From Rhodobiaceae bacterium (GTDB taxonomy: Bacteria > Pseudomonadota > Alphaproteobacteria > Parvibaculales > Parvibaculaceae), in assembly GCA_021404525.1 (NCBI GenBank), contig JAAWWE010000004.1, positions 62,001-126,000 of the forward strand: a DNA stretch of 64,000 nucleotides, read 5' to 3'. Both the position numbers and the translations under genes were made by a program. Shown one piece after another: positions 29,035-36,554 of this stretch. A model generated the notes under the pieces. The model was not told the origin of the DNA. It saw only the letters and a list, made by a program, of their open reading frames with translations, and did no database searches. Numbering within the stretch: position 1 is the stretch's first letter; each line of letters opens with the position of its first letter.

Positions 29035-29490
29035 TCAAAGACCCGTGGAGGGCCGCCATATATAGCGTAAATCTGCCAGGCCTTCTTCATTGCGTCGGCC
29101 GTCTGTCCGTTCGGCAATGGTCAACCTGTGACGTTCGTAAAATCTTTGAGCCCCCCTGTTTTGGAAGAAGGTCCAAAGTTGAAACCCTTGAGGCGCGGAA
29201 CGCATTGCCTGAGACAGCAAAGCGGTACCAAGGCCCCTGTTCTGAGCTGTGGGGTGTACGTACAGATGATCTATCCAGTCTGGTGACATGGCCAGGAAAG
29301 CCGCAATGCGTCCGCCTTGCCTTGCTACCCAGACCTTTTGTTTTGTTGGCAGGGAGGAAAAATGGTGCCACATGTCTAGACCGTCATGGCGGCGCGGCAG
29401 GAAGCCGAGTTTTGCCGTGGCGGTCAGATAGACCGCAGCAATGCCTGCCCCGTCGGCGCTTCGTGCTCGTGTGATGTGGACCTTGCTCAT
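29035..29490 (-). CDS. GNAT-family N-acetyltransferase
   Basis: A 151-residue single-domain GNAT enzyme. The acetyl-CoA binding motif appears as VHPTAQNRGLGTALL, followed by the conserved NRGAQRFYERH motif B region. It lies 11 bp before the CoA-transferase gene on the same strand and is likely co-transcribed. The substrate (amine, peptide N-terminus or antibiotic) cannot be predicted. Confidence 0.85.
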   Translation of the reverse strand: MSKVHITRARSADGAGIAAVYLTATAKLGFLPRRHDGLDMWHHFSSLPTKQKVWVARQGGRIAAFLAMSPDWIDHLYVHPTAQNRGLGTALLSQAMRSAPQGFQLWTFFQNRGAQRFYERHRLTIAERTDGRRNEEGLADLRYIWRPSTGL

Positions 29491-29540
29491 CTGGACTCCC
29501 TTCAGCGCTATGTTTGATATTGGAGCGAAGGAGAAATGTC

Positions 29541-30020
29541 ATGAGCTTTCGCATTCGGATGATTGAGCCCCGTGATCGCGAGATCGTGGAACGCGCTCTT
29601 ATGAGCGCTTGGGGATCTGTGCGGGTTGTTTCGCGGGGCAAGCTTTGGAACCCGTGCGATCTGCCCGGGTTTGTTGCAGAACGCAGCGGTGATTTGGTGG
29701 GCCTTGTGACCTTTCGGGACGAGGCTGACAGTACGGAAGTCGTCACGCTTGATAGTTTTGCCGAAAGAGAGGGGATCGGCTCTGCTCTTTTGGAGGCTGT
29801 CGCGAATTATGCGCGCGACCGGGGCAAGACCTATCTCTGGTTGATCACTACCAACGATAATATACCGGCCATTCGGTTCTATCAGCGCCGTGGATGGGAC
29901 ATGGTGGCGCTACACCATGGCGCCCTTGCGCAATCCCGGCGCCTGAAACCGGAAATCCCAACACATGGGGTTGATGGTGTGCCGATTGATCACGAAATAG
30001 AATTCCGACTGGCTTTGTGA
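29541..30020 (+). CDS. GNAT-family N-acetyltransferase
   Basis: A 159-residue GNAT enzyme with DSFAEREGIGSALLEAV (acetyl-CoA loop) and the DNIPAIRFYQRRGWD motif. The ATG at 29541 follows AAGGAG at good spacing; nine further in-frame residues upstream are unlikely to be translated. It diverges from the other GNAT gene and is followed 39 bp later by the creatininase-like gene, so the two may share a transcript. Substrate unknown. Confidence 0.86.
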   Translation: MSFRIRMIEPRDREIVERALMSAWGSVRVVSRGKLWNPCDLPGFVAERSGDLVGLVTFRDEADSTEVVTLDSFAEREGIGSALLEAVANYARDRGKTYLWLITTNDNIPAIRFYQRRGWDMVALHHGALAQSRRLKPEIPTHGVDGVPIDHEIEFRLAL

Positions 30021-30059
30021 GGCGCTCTCCGCGACACTGGTTCGTCGAAAGGAAGTTTC

Positions 30060-30806
30060 ATGCAATTGCACACGTCCAGTTGGCCGGAAGTTGAGGCCTA
30101 TCTCACACGCTCAAAGGGCATCGTCATCCCCATCGGGTCGACGGAGCAGCATGGGCCCAATGGGCTCATCGGGACGGATGCGATTTGTCCCGAGGTCATC
30201 GCCGCCCATGCGGGCGCACAAGCTGACATGCTGGTGGCGCCAACATTCAATGTGGGCTGTGCGCAGCATCATATGGCGTTTCCGGGGTCGATGACATTGC
30301 GGCCGTCAACCATGATCGCTGTCATCTATGATTGGGTCCTCTCGCTTGGGCGTCACGGGTTTGACCGGATTTATTTCTTCAATGGGCATGGCGGCAATGT
30401 GTCGACGATTCAGGCGGCGTTCGCAGAGATATATGCGGACCGGTCCCTTGCGCGGGATGGCAGCAATCGTGGACCAGTCAAATGCAAGCTTGCCAATTGG
30501 TGGGACTATAAGCCGGTCTACAAATATTGCATGGACACCTATGGTAAATCGCACGGGGCTCATGCGACGCCGTCTGAAGTGGCAGTTACGCAATATGCTT
30601 ATCCCGATTCGATCAAAACGGCGGAGATGACGCCCAAGATTGCGCCGTCCGCCCGCTATACGGATGCGGAAGATTATCGCGAAAAGTTTCCCGATGGCCG
30701 GATTGGATCTGATCCGTCCCTTGCCAATCCAGTGGATGGCAAGAAGCTTGTTGAGCTTTCGTCCAAAGGGTTGATTGAAGACTTCGCAGCTTTTGTTGCG
30801 AGTTGA
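30060..30806 (+). CDS. Creatininase-family amidohydrolase
   Basis: A 248-residue metal-dependent hydrolase. GSTEQHGPNGLIGTD, NGHGGN and HATPSE are the metal-binding and catalytic signatures of the creatininase family, which also includes enzymes acting on formamidopyrimidines in flavin and F420 synthesis and mycofactocin precursors. The specific substrate is not evident. AAAGGAAG precedes the ATG. Its TGA abuts the convergent Rieske stop exactly: TGATCA at 30804-30809 supplies both. Confidence 0.88.
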   Translation: MQLHTSSWPEVEAYLTRSKGIVIPIGSTEQHGPNGLIGTDAICPEVIAAHAGAQADMLVAPTFNVGCAQHHMAFPGSMTLRPSTMIAVIYDWVLSLGRHGFDRIYFFNGHGGNVSTIQAAFAEIYADRSLARDGSNRGPVKCKLANWWDYKPVYKYCMDTYGKSHGAHATPSEVAVTQYAYPDSIKTAEMTPKIAPSARYTDAEDYREKFPDGRIGSDPSLANPVDGKKLVELSSKGLIEDFAAFVAS

Positions 30807-31211
30807 TCAGGTTGGCGCGATGGTGATCTCACCGTCACGAATATCAATAGGAATTGGAACCAGGCTCTTGCCGGCACAAGGGCCGCTGGTGCAAAACCCA
30901 TCTTCAAGATTGAAAAGCGCCCCATGTGTGGTGCAGAGGATCTGATCCTTGTTGCGGGTCAGGAACCTGTCGGTGAAGGTCTCGAGCGTTGTGAAGGCAT
31001 GGGGGCAGGCATTCACGTAAGCCCGACAGTCTTTGTCGGTTCTGACCACGAACATATCAAACCGGTCGCGGCCGTCGCCAAAGGTGAAGCCCTTTGCGCC
31101 CGGTATGTCAATGTCGTCGAGGGCGCAGAGCTGCGTGCCTGCTTGCGGTGCTTTGGAGAGCCATCTTTCGCGCCGCCGTTCGTCGCCAAAGTTCTTGGAT
31201 GTGGTGTTCAC
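30807..31211 (-). CDS. Rieske [2Fe-2S] domain protein
   Basis: A single Rieske domain of about 134 residues. The cluster ligands are CPH and, 21 residues later, CTTH, in the usual spacing. Such small proteins act as electron carriers or as the ferredoxin part of oxygenases. The start is uncertain: a GTG at 31211 begins 8 bp after the EVE stop and is my choice, while an ATG at 31277 would overlap the EVE gene by 58 bp. It lies last in an apparent gpsA-YciI-EVE-Rieske run. Confidence 0.85.
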   Translation of the reverse strand: MNTTSKNFGDERRRERWLSKAPQAGTQLCALDDIDIPGAKGFTFGDGRDRFDMFVVRTDKDCRAYVNACPHAFTTLETFTDRFLTRNKDQILCTTHGALFNLEDGFCTSGPCAGKSLVPIPIDIRDGEITIAPT

Positions 31212-31219
31212 GTGGACCG

Positions 31220-31657
31220 CTACTTCTTCGCGGTGGGCACTTTTTTGAGGCCACCCATTTTGCACACTCTTTTCCATTCATCAGCGGTCACAGGCTGGAC
31301 TGACAGCCGGGAGTTGTTCACCAGCACCATGTCCTTTAGTTCCGGTGTGTCTTTTACATCCTGCAGGGTGACGGGTTTGGGGAGCGCTTCAACAGCTTCA
31401 ATGTCGACCATGCCGAAGCGTTCTTTGGGGTCGGTGTGGTCGGGGTAGTGCTCCTTTATCACCCGCACGATGCCTACAACAGATTTCTCATCGACGGAGT
31501 GATAGAAGAATCCCAAGTCGCCGATCTTCATGGCCTTCATATTATTGTTGGCCTGATAGTTCCGCACACCGTCCCAGTGCTCACCCTTAGACCCTCGTTT
31601 CACCTGGTCGTTCCACCCCCAGGTATTTGGTTCTGATTTGAAAAGCCAATAAGCCAT
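31220..31657 (-). CDS. EVE domain protein
   Basis: A 145-residue EVE-domain protein (YTH/ASCH-related fold), starting AYWLFKSEPNTWGW with DGVRNYQANNNM and GFFYHS following. EVE domains are thought to recognise modified bases in DNA or RNA. In many alphaproteobacteria this gene accompanies YciI and gpsA as here; it starts 16 bp after the YciI stop. Role unproven. Confidence 0.92.
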   Translation of the reverse strand: MAYWLFKSEPNTWGWNDQVKRGSKGEHWDGVRNYQANNNMKAMKIGDLGFFYHSVDEKSVVGIVRVIKEHYPDHTDPKERFGMVDIEAVEALPKPVTLQDVKDTPELKDMVLVNNSRLSVQPVTADEWKRVCKMGGLKKVPTAKK

Positions 31658-31673
31658 CGCTCACACCTGTCTC

Positions 31674-31952
31674 TTAATCCTTGAGCAGCCATTTCCAGGC
31701 ACGCAATTCGCGGGTGCCGAAGAGGCCGGCTTTGACGTATGGGTCTTCGTCAGCAAGCTTTTGTGCTGTCGCGCGATCAGCAACGTCGATCACCAGCATG
31801 GATCCCTCCAAACGTTCACCATCGTCTGAAGTGAAGGGTCCGCCAAGTTTTACAGCGCCGGTGTCCGCCCAGTGTTTTAGATGGTTCTCCCGGTTTGCCA
31901 TGCGCAGGTCGAGTGAATCTGGTTTATCAATGCCAACGATGCAAAAGAGCAT
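31674..31952 (-). CDS. YciI-family protein
   Basis: A 92-residue protein of the YciI-like dimeric alpha/beta-barrel fold, with KLGGPFTSDDGERLEGSMLV and EDPYVKAGLF characteristic of the family. I set the start at the ATG at 31952, because the 50-residue upstream extension is not YciI-like. Function is not established; it is in the usual alphaproteobacterial place between gpsA and the EVE gene. Confidence 0.9.
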   Translation of the reverse strand: MLFCIVGIDKPDSLDLRMANRENHLKHWADTGAVKLGGPFTSDDGERLEGSMLVIDVADRATAQKLADEDPYVKAGLFGTRELRAWKWLLKD

Positions 31953-32019
31953 GTGTTTTTCCCTGTGTTGGTTGTTCTTTTGATATGAGCTTACGAGGCG
32001 ACGGCGACCTTGAACAGGC

Positions 32020-33018
32020 TCAAATCTCTGCTGTGAAGGGGCGGGCGAGGAGTGCCGCAATGGCCTCATCCACCGTTGTGACGCCTGAGACAATATCCGC
32101 AACCGCGTCGCAGATGGGCATATCCAGATGGCGCTTCTCGCCCATCGCTTTCACCGCAGCGGCGGTGTGCACGCCTTCTGCAACGGAATTGCGGTCACCC
32201 ATAATCTCTTTCAGGGTTTTTCCTTCACCAAGCGCTATGCCGAGCGACATGTTGCGACTCTGGGTGCTTGAACAGGTGAGGATGAGGTCGCCGAGCCCTG
32301 ATAGGCCGGACATGGTTTCTGATCTCGCCCCCAAGCGCTTGCCCAGGCGCACCATTTCTGCAAAGCCGCGGGCAGTCAGTGCAGCGCGCGCACTCTCGCC
32401 GAGCTTTTTCCCATCGACAATGCCACAAGCGATGGCGAGGACGTTTTTGATCGCCCCGCCAATCTGCGTGCCGATGACATCGGATGTCCAGTAGGGCCGG
32501 AAGGTGGGAGAACCAATAGCGTCTACCAGTGTAATGGCGGCCTCTTCCTCAGCGCAGGCAAGCGTGACCGCAGTGGGGAGGCCTCGTGCCACGTCGGCGG
32601 CAAAGCTTGGGCCTGAGAGAATAGCTGGCACGGCATCTGGCAATGTCTCTTTCAGAACCTCGCTCATGAGTTTGCCGGAATTTTGTTCGATGCCTTTGGC
32701 GCAAACCGCCACAAGCGATCCTCTTTGCAATACATCGTGGAGCTTGGTTGTCACCGCGCGCAAATGCTGCGCCGGTGGGACAAGGAGAAAAGCGTCGGTG
32801 CCGACCAGATCTGCCATATCGCTAGTGGCTTTGATCGCTGGATCGAGAGCAATGCGTGGCAGATAGGTCTTGTTCTCATGGGCCGCGTTTATTTCCTCAC
32901 TCACTTCCGTCTCATGCACCCACAACTGAACGTCGCGACCGGCGCGGGCGGCCGCTGTTGCAAGCGCTGTCCCCCAAGCGCCGCCGCCTATGATTGCGAG
33001 AGTTCTGATTGGTGTCAT
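32020..33018 (-). CDS. gpsA: Glycerol-3-phosphate dehydrogenase [NAD(P)+]
   Basis: A 332-residue cytosolic enzyme reducing dihydroxyacetone phosphate to sn-glycerol-3-phosphate for phospholipid synthesis. The N-terminal nucleotide motif IGGGAWGTALA, the catalytic-lysine region VCAKGIE and the substrate-binding GSARAALTARGFAEM are present and length is standard. In related genomes tsaD usually lies next to gpsA; here a tetR gene and two peptide genes separate them, suggesting an insertion between the two. Confidence 0.95.
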   Translation of the reverse strand: MTPIRTLAIIGGGAWGTALATAAARAGRDVQLWVHETEVSEEINAAHENKTYLPRIALDPAIKATSDMADLVGTDAFLLVPPAQHLRAVTTKLHDVLQRGSLVAVCAKGIEQNSGKLMSEVLKETLPDAVPAILSGPSFAADVARGLPTAVTLACAEEEAAITLVDAIGSPTFRPYWTSDVIGTQIGGAIKNVLAIACGIVDGKKLGESARAALTARGFAEMVRLGKRLGARSETMSGLSGLGDLILTCSSTQSRNMSLGIALGEGKTLKEIMGDRNSVAEGVHTAAAVKAMGEKRHLDMPICDAVADIVSGVTTVDEAIAALLARPFTAEI

Positions 33019-33060
33019 GGTGGCTTCAGGTCCGGTCGTTTTGTTGCGTTTCGCTCTCTC

Positions 33061-33076
33061 TTTCGCATTTGCGAAA
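33061..33076. promoter_or_regulatory. Perfect 7-bp inverted repeat between gpsA and tetR
   Basis: TTTCGCA, two bases, TGCGAAA: a 16-bp perfect palindrome located 4 bp before the TetR-type operator candidate in the 108-bp divergent gap. It could be a second protein-binding site for either promoter. No family match is claimed. Confidence 0.45.
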
Positions 33077-33079
33077 TAT

Positions 33080-33101
33080 TGAACGATCTGTTGATTGTTC
33101 A
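33080..33101. promoter_or_regulatory. Candidate TetR operator upstream of tetR
   Basis: TGAACGATC, TGTT, GATTGTTCA: a 22-bp inverted repeat matching at 8 of 9 positions per arm, 26 bp before the tetR ATG. Length and position suit an autoregulatory TetR-family operator. Its outer form TGAAC-N12-GTTCA recurs as TGAAT-N12-ATTCA at 33849-33870 before the two-peptide operon. Confidence 0.6.
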
Positions 33102-33126
33102 GCGCATCACTCTACACTCACTCTCC

Positions 33127-33717
33127 ATGAGTGAAGAGGTCTGCGAAAGAATCATACAAGCTGCTGAAGAGCGTTTTACCCATTATGGCTATGGGAAGAC
33201 GACAATGGCAGAGCTTGCCCGAGACTGCGAGATGTCATCTGGCAATCTCTATCGATTTTTTCCCAGCAAACTCGATATAGCCGAAGAAATCTGCCGTCGG
33301 GCCTCCATTCAGACCGCTGATGCGCTGACGGCCATTCTGGATAGTCCAGGCTTGAGCGCTGCTGAGCGGCTGAAAGAGTTTCTTTTCCAGGACCTCCGGA
33401 CCACGTTTCATGCCTTGGAGAAAAATCACCGTATCGTGGAAATGGCTCAGTTGATCACAGCAGAGCGGCCTGAGTTCCACAATGAAGGGCTGAAACGGGA
33501 GCGGGATGTGCTGGCGCGCATTCTCAGCATGGGTCGGGATGCAGGCGAATTCGACGTCTCAGATCCGGATCTCACCGCTGAAATGATCCAGGCCGCCACC
33601 CTGAAATTCTCCTATCCGCAGCTTTTTTCGCGCCTGAGCCTCGAAAAACTTGAGCGGGAATTGGACGGGGTTTACCAGCTCATTGTGCGGGGCTTGGCAC
33701 CCACACAGGCTGCCTGA
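33127..33717 (+). CDS. TetR-family transcriptional regulator
   Basis: A 196-residue protein with an N-terminal TetR helix-turn-helix (residues ~5-55: RIIQAAEERFTHYGYGKTTMAELA, then SSGNLYRFFPSKLDIAEE) and a helical ligand/dimer domain. The frame is open to 32683, but only the ATG at 33127 gives the canonical TetR start. It diverges from gpsA and is followed on the same strand, after 282 bp, by two tiny membrane-peptide genes. A shared inverted-repeat form before both units suggests it controls itself and the peptides. The ligand is unknown. Confidence 0.9.
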   Translation: MSEEVCERIIQAAEERFTHYGYGKTTMAELARDCEMSSGNLYRFFPSKLDIAEEICRRASIQTADALTAILDSPGLSAAERLKEFLFQDLRTTFHALEKNHRIVEMAQLITAERPEFHNEGLKRERDVLARILSMGRDAGEFDVSDPDLTAEMIQAATLKFSYPQLFSRLSLEKLERELDGVYQLIVRGLAPTQAA

Positions 33718-33848
33718 TAGACGGCTACGATCCCATAAGCCCCTGAATCTACTCAAATTTTGCTGATCGCGAGTCTTTTGCTGCTACCGATTTTGCGGAG
33801 CGCCCAGATTGTGGCGAAAGAGGTGAATTGTGACCATTTTGTGAATAA

Positions 33849-33870
33849 TGAATATTTTTGAAATCATTCA
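33849..33870. promoter_or_regulatory. Candidate TetR operator before the two-peptide operon
   Basis: TGAAT, twelve bases, ATTCA, extended by AA/TT on the outside to AATGAAT...ATTCATT. Arm spacing and the TGAA/TTCA core equal those of the site before tetR (33080-33101). It ends directly at a possible -35 element, where bound repressor would block RNA polymerase. Confidence 0.55.
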
Positions 33871-33898
33871 TTGTTTTTCATTTAGGGCTCCCTATCTA
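33871..33898 (+). promoter_or_regulatory. Possible promoter of the two-peptide operon
   Basis: TTGTTT (33871-33876) and TATCTA (33893-33898) are separated by 16 bases and lie about 100 bp before the first peptide ATG. The match to a sigma-70 type consensus is moderate. The leader also forms a perfect 7-bp hairpin, GGGCCGG/CCGGCCC with a 9-base loop (33936-33958), not followed by T residues. Confidence 0.35.
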
Positions 33899-33999
33899 TT
33901 TGTCATAGACGCGCTCCTCCACTGCAGACGGTGGGGGGCCGGAACCCTCAACCGGCCCAGAGCAAGGGGCGCGAGACTTAAGTGAACTGGAACGAGCCC

Positions 34000-34128
34000 A
34001 TGAATATCGCTGAACAAAGACAGACCCCACTTCCTCCAGTATTGGGTCCTCTGGGCGTTAGCACCCTCGCACTGGCGCTCTACAGCGTTGGGCTCGTCAT
34101 CCAGGTCGCTGGTCAATATTCCTTCTGA
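34000..34128 (+). CDS. Small single-span membrane peptide 1 (42 aa)
   Basis: Too short for routine ORF calling. It reads MNIAEQRQTPLPPVLGPLG, then an uncharged hydrophobic helix of about 22 residues (to ~38), ending QYSF. The only charges are Glu5 and Arg7. Within the helix L25xxY28xxxL32xxQ35 matches the pattern in the peptide encoded 40 bp downstream, so the two look paralogous. GGA lies 8 bp before the ATG. There is no His, which argues against a light-harvesting polypeptide. Evidence that it is real: resemblance to peptide 2, a promoter-like sequence and operator before the pair, and a strong terminator after it. Function unknown; a membrane-complex subunit or toxin-like peptide are possibilities. 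Confidence 0.68.
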   Translation: MNIAEQRQTPLPPVLGPLGVSTLALALYSVGLVIQVAGQYSF

Positions 34129-34167
34129 TCCCTCACCTCGTTCCCTCATTAAGCAATAGGTGTCCCC

Positions 34168-34281
34168 ATGTTTGGCAACGGACTTTCCAATTTCCTCGAT
34201 CGTTTCAGCACAACCGCTGTGACAGTCGTTCTTACCGGTTACGGCGCTGTGCTGTTCGCGCAGGCAAGCAACCTCATTTAA
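34168..34281 (+). CDS. Small single-span membrane peptide 2 (37 aa)
   Basis: Starts MFGNGLSNFLDRFSTTAV and continues as an uncharged hydrophobic helix to the end (ASNLI). Asp11 and Arg12 are the only charged residues. L22xxY25xxxL29xxQ32 in the span lines up with the same spacing in peptide 1. AGGTG sits 5 bp before the ATG. The stop is 80 bp before a strong intrinsic terminator, so this is the last gene of a very short transcript. No known family is recognised; with peptide 1 it may form a hetero-oligomer through the shared Leu/Tyr/Leu/Gln face. Confidence 0.68.
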   Translation: MFGNGLSNFLDRFSTTAVTVVLTGYGAVLFAQASNLI

Positions 34282-34361
34282 CGATCCTTCGTTCGGGTTC
34301 CCACTCCCCTCCCTAGGGAACCTGGACACTGCCCCAAGCGTCCCCCCGCTAAAGGCAACCT

Positions 34362-34396
34362 GAGACGCCGGACCCCCCTCCGGCGTCTCTTTTTTT
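34362..34396 (+). terminator. Strong rho-independent terminator of the two-peptide operon
   Basis: GAGACGCCGGA, a six-C loop, TCCGGCGTCTC: a perfect 11-bp stem followed directly by seven T residues. It closes the peptide operon just before the convergent tsaD stop (34416) and may also shield against read-through from tsaD. Confidence 0.93.
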
Positions 34397-34415
34397 GTGC
34401 TGAGAGAGACGTGGA

Positions 34416-35474
34416 CTACCGGCTGGTGGTTTTGTCGAGTGGCCAGCGGGCGCGAGGCTCTAAATCCATTGAGGATGTATGGCCAGCCGCCAGATGCTCC
34501 AGGCCCGCCCAGGCGATCATGGCGCCATTGTCGGTGCACAGCCCCACAGGTGGCACTTCCAAGGTAAAGCCATGTCGCTCGCAGGTCTCTGCCAGCCTGT
34601 TTCGCAGGGCCTGGTTGGCAGCAACACCACCGGCAACAACAAGGCGCGGCTTTTCGCCCAGCTCTTGTTTTGTCATGGCCATGGCTCGGCTTACCCGATT
34701 GTCGAGGACGTCGGAGACTGCGGTCTGAAAGCAGGCTGCTATGTCGGCGCGGTCTTGATCTCCAAGCTCGCCCTGTTCTGCAAGCGCCAGCACATGTTTG
34801 CGTACCGCAGTTTTCAGGCCGGAAAAGGAGAAGTCGCAGTCCTTTCGATTTAGGAGCGGACGGGGCAGGTCAAAGCGGGTTGGATCGCCGTCTCTTGCAA
34901 TGGCTTCCAGGGCAGGACCGCCAGGATAGGGCAGCCCCATCATTTTGGCGGTTTTGTCGAAAGCTTCGCCCACCGCATCATCAATGGTAGAGCCGAGGCG
35001 CTCATAGCTGCCTAAGTCTTTCACATGCAGCAACTGACAATGGCCACCGGAAACCAGCAGCAGCAAGTAGGGGAAGGGCGTCTGGTTTGTCAGCCTGGTC
35101 GTGAGCGCATGGCCTTCCAGGTGGTTCACGCCGACAAAAGGCAGCTTGTGGACAAGCGCAATGGCTTTCGCCGTCATGAGCCCTACGATCACGCCGCCGA
35201 TCAGCCCTGGCCCAGCGGTGGCCGCCACACCGTCCAGGTCCCCAAAAGTGAGATCCGCTGTTTCAAGCGCCCGATTGACGAGGCCATCAAGGTGGACCAG
35301 GTGGGATCGGGCTGCGATTTCTGGCACAACACCTCCATAAGGCGCATGGTCTTCAATCTGGCTGAGGACTTCATTGGCCAGGAGCTCCGGCGTTCCCTCA
35401 TCAGATCGGCGCACGATCGCGACGGCTGTTTCATCGCAGCTTGTCTCGATCCCCATGACGTTTAGTGAGCTCAC
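34416..35474 (-). CDS. tsaD: tRNA threonylcarbamoyladenosine synthase subunit TsaD
   Basis: A 352-residue Kae1/TsaD ATPase that transfers threonylcarbamoyl to A37 of ANN-decoding tRNAs, together with TsaB, TsaE and TsaC encoded elsewhere. The N-terminal MGIETSCDETAVA, the metal-binding NHLEGHA and the later LVVAGGVAANQ are present. It diverges from hemC across 138 bp, the usual alphaproteobacterial order. Confidence 0.96.
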   Translation of the reverse strand: MSSLNVMGIETSCDETAVAIVRRSDEGTPELLANEVLSQIEDHAPYGGVVPEIAARSHLVHLDGLVNRALETADLTFGDLDGVAATAGPGLIGGVIVGLMTAKAIALVHKLPFVGVNHLEGHALTTRLTNQTPFPYLLLLVSGGHCQLLHVKDLGSYERLGSTIDDAVGEAFDKTAKMMGLPYPGGPALEAIARDGDPTRFDLPRPLLNRKDCDFSFSGLKTAVRKHVLALAEQGELGDQDRADIAACFQTAVSDVLDNRVSRAMAMTKQELGEKPRLVVAGGVAANQALRNRLAETCERHGFTLEVPPVGLCTDNGAMIAWAGLEHLAAGHTSSMDLEPRARWPLDKTTSR

Positions 35475-35612
35475 AGTTTCAGGGTCCTATTGGCGCTGCT
35501 TGCGCAGATGGATTGCGGCCATTCGGCACAGGCGTTCACAAAGGGGGCTCGCGTGTTTGGCGAAACCCGGTATAAGAAGGCCCACGCACGCTTACCATCT
35601 GGTTCCATTTCC

Positions 35613-36536
35613 ATGCAACGACCCATTCGTATCGGCACCCGGGGCTCCGACCTTGCGCTCGCACAGGCCAACACCGTCGCGTCGCTGATTGCCAAGGCGC
35701 ATCGTCTTGAAGAGGGTGCTCTCGAAATTGTCCCGATCAAAACCTCTGGTGATCTTCTCCAGGAGCAACGCCTGTCGGACGTGGGCGGCAAAGGGCTCTT
35801 TACCAAGGAGATTGAAGAGGCGCTTTACGAAAAGCGGATCGATATGGCCGTTCACTCCATGAAGGACATGCCCACGGAACTGCCGTCAGGTCTCATCATT
35901 GATTGTGTGTTGGAGCGTGAAGACCCGCGTGATGCGTTCATCAGCCCTGATGCCCGCTCGATCGAGACGCTGCCCAAGGGGGTAAAATTCGGCACATCGT
36001 CACTCCGGCGTGCCGCCCAGATTTTGGCGCAACGCCCCGACCTTGAAATTGTTCAATTTCGGGGGAATGTGGGGACGCGGCTCAAAAAGCTAGAAGATGG
36101 CGTTGCCTCAGCGACGCTGCTTGCTATGGCCGGCCTCAATCGTCTTGGCATGCCTGAAGTCGCAACGGACCCCGTCCCGGTTGAGAAGATGATCCCAGCA
36201 GTGGCGCAAGGCATTGTCGGCATTGAACGGCGTGTGGAAGATGAGGAGATTGCCCATCTCCTGGCGCCCATCCATCACGTGGAGACGGCAATTGTGATGG
36301 CGGCTGAGCGCACTTTCCTCGCCGCTCTTGATGGATCCTGCCGGACGCCGCTTGCAGCCCATGCGGTTTACGACAAAGGCCGTATCCGGTTTCGCGGGCA
36401 AATTTTGACACCAGATGGTACAATTGTTCATACCGCTGAACGAGATGGCTCCCCTGCCTTGTCGGCTGCTCTGGGCGCAGACGCGGCGACTGAGCTTAAG
36501 GCCAAAGGTGGGCCGGAGTTCTTCGCGACCTGGTAA
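35613..36536 (+). CDS. hemC: Porphobilinogen deaminase (hydroxymethylbilane synthase)
   Basis: A 307-residue enzyme that joins four porphobilinogens into hydroxymethylbilane in haem synthesis. RIGTRGSDLALAQA opens the protein, HSMKDMP and FGTSSLRRAAQ follow, and the dipyrromethane-cofactor cysteine lies in LDGSCRTPLAAHA near residue 245. The ATG at 35613 gives the standard N-terminus; a 41-residue in-frame extension is unlikely. First gene of hemC-hemD-Mic60-hemY. Confidence 0.96.
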   Translation: MQRPIRIGTRGSDLALAQANTVASLIAKAHRLEEGALEIVPIKTSGDLLQEQRLSDVGGKGLFTKEIEEALYEKRIDMAVHSMKDMPTELPSGLIIDCVLEREDPRDAFISPDARSIETLPKGVKFGTSSLRRAAQILAQRPDLEIVQFRGNVGTRLKKLEDGVASATLLAMAGLNRLGMPEVATDPVPVEKMIPAVAQGIVGIERRVEDEEIAHLLAPIHHVETAIVMAAERTFLAALDGSCRTPLAAHAVYDKGRIRFRGQILTPDGTIVHTAERDGSPALSAALGADAATELKAKGGPEFFATW

Positions 36537-36554
36537 CTCAGAGAGGTTGTTTGC

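Noticed and set aside
30804..30809. TGATCA palindrome as a regulatory site
   Set aside because: It is simply the two abutting convergent stop codons.
32683..33126. N-terminal extension of the TetR protein
   Set aside because: It would run antisense through gpsA; TetR proteins start directly before the helix-turn-helix, as from 33127.
34000..34281. The two peptides as light-harvesting (puf/puc-type) alpha and beta polypeptides
   Set aside because: Neither contains the His needed to bind bacteriochlorophyll and no photosynthesis genes are nearby.
33892..34539. 215-codon minus-strand frame across the two-peptide locus
   Set aside because: It runs through the strong terminator and into tsaD, has low-complexity Arg/Gly/Glu content and no recognisable domain; the plus-strand peptides with their signals explain the region better.
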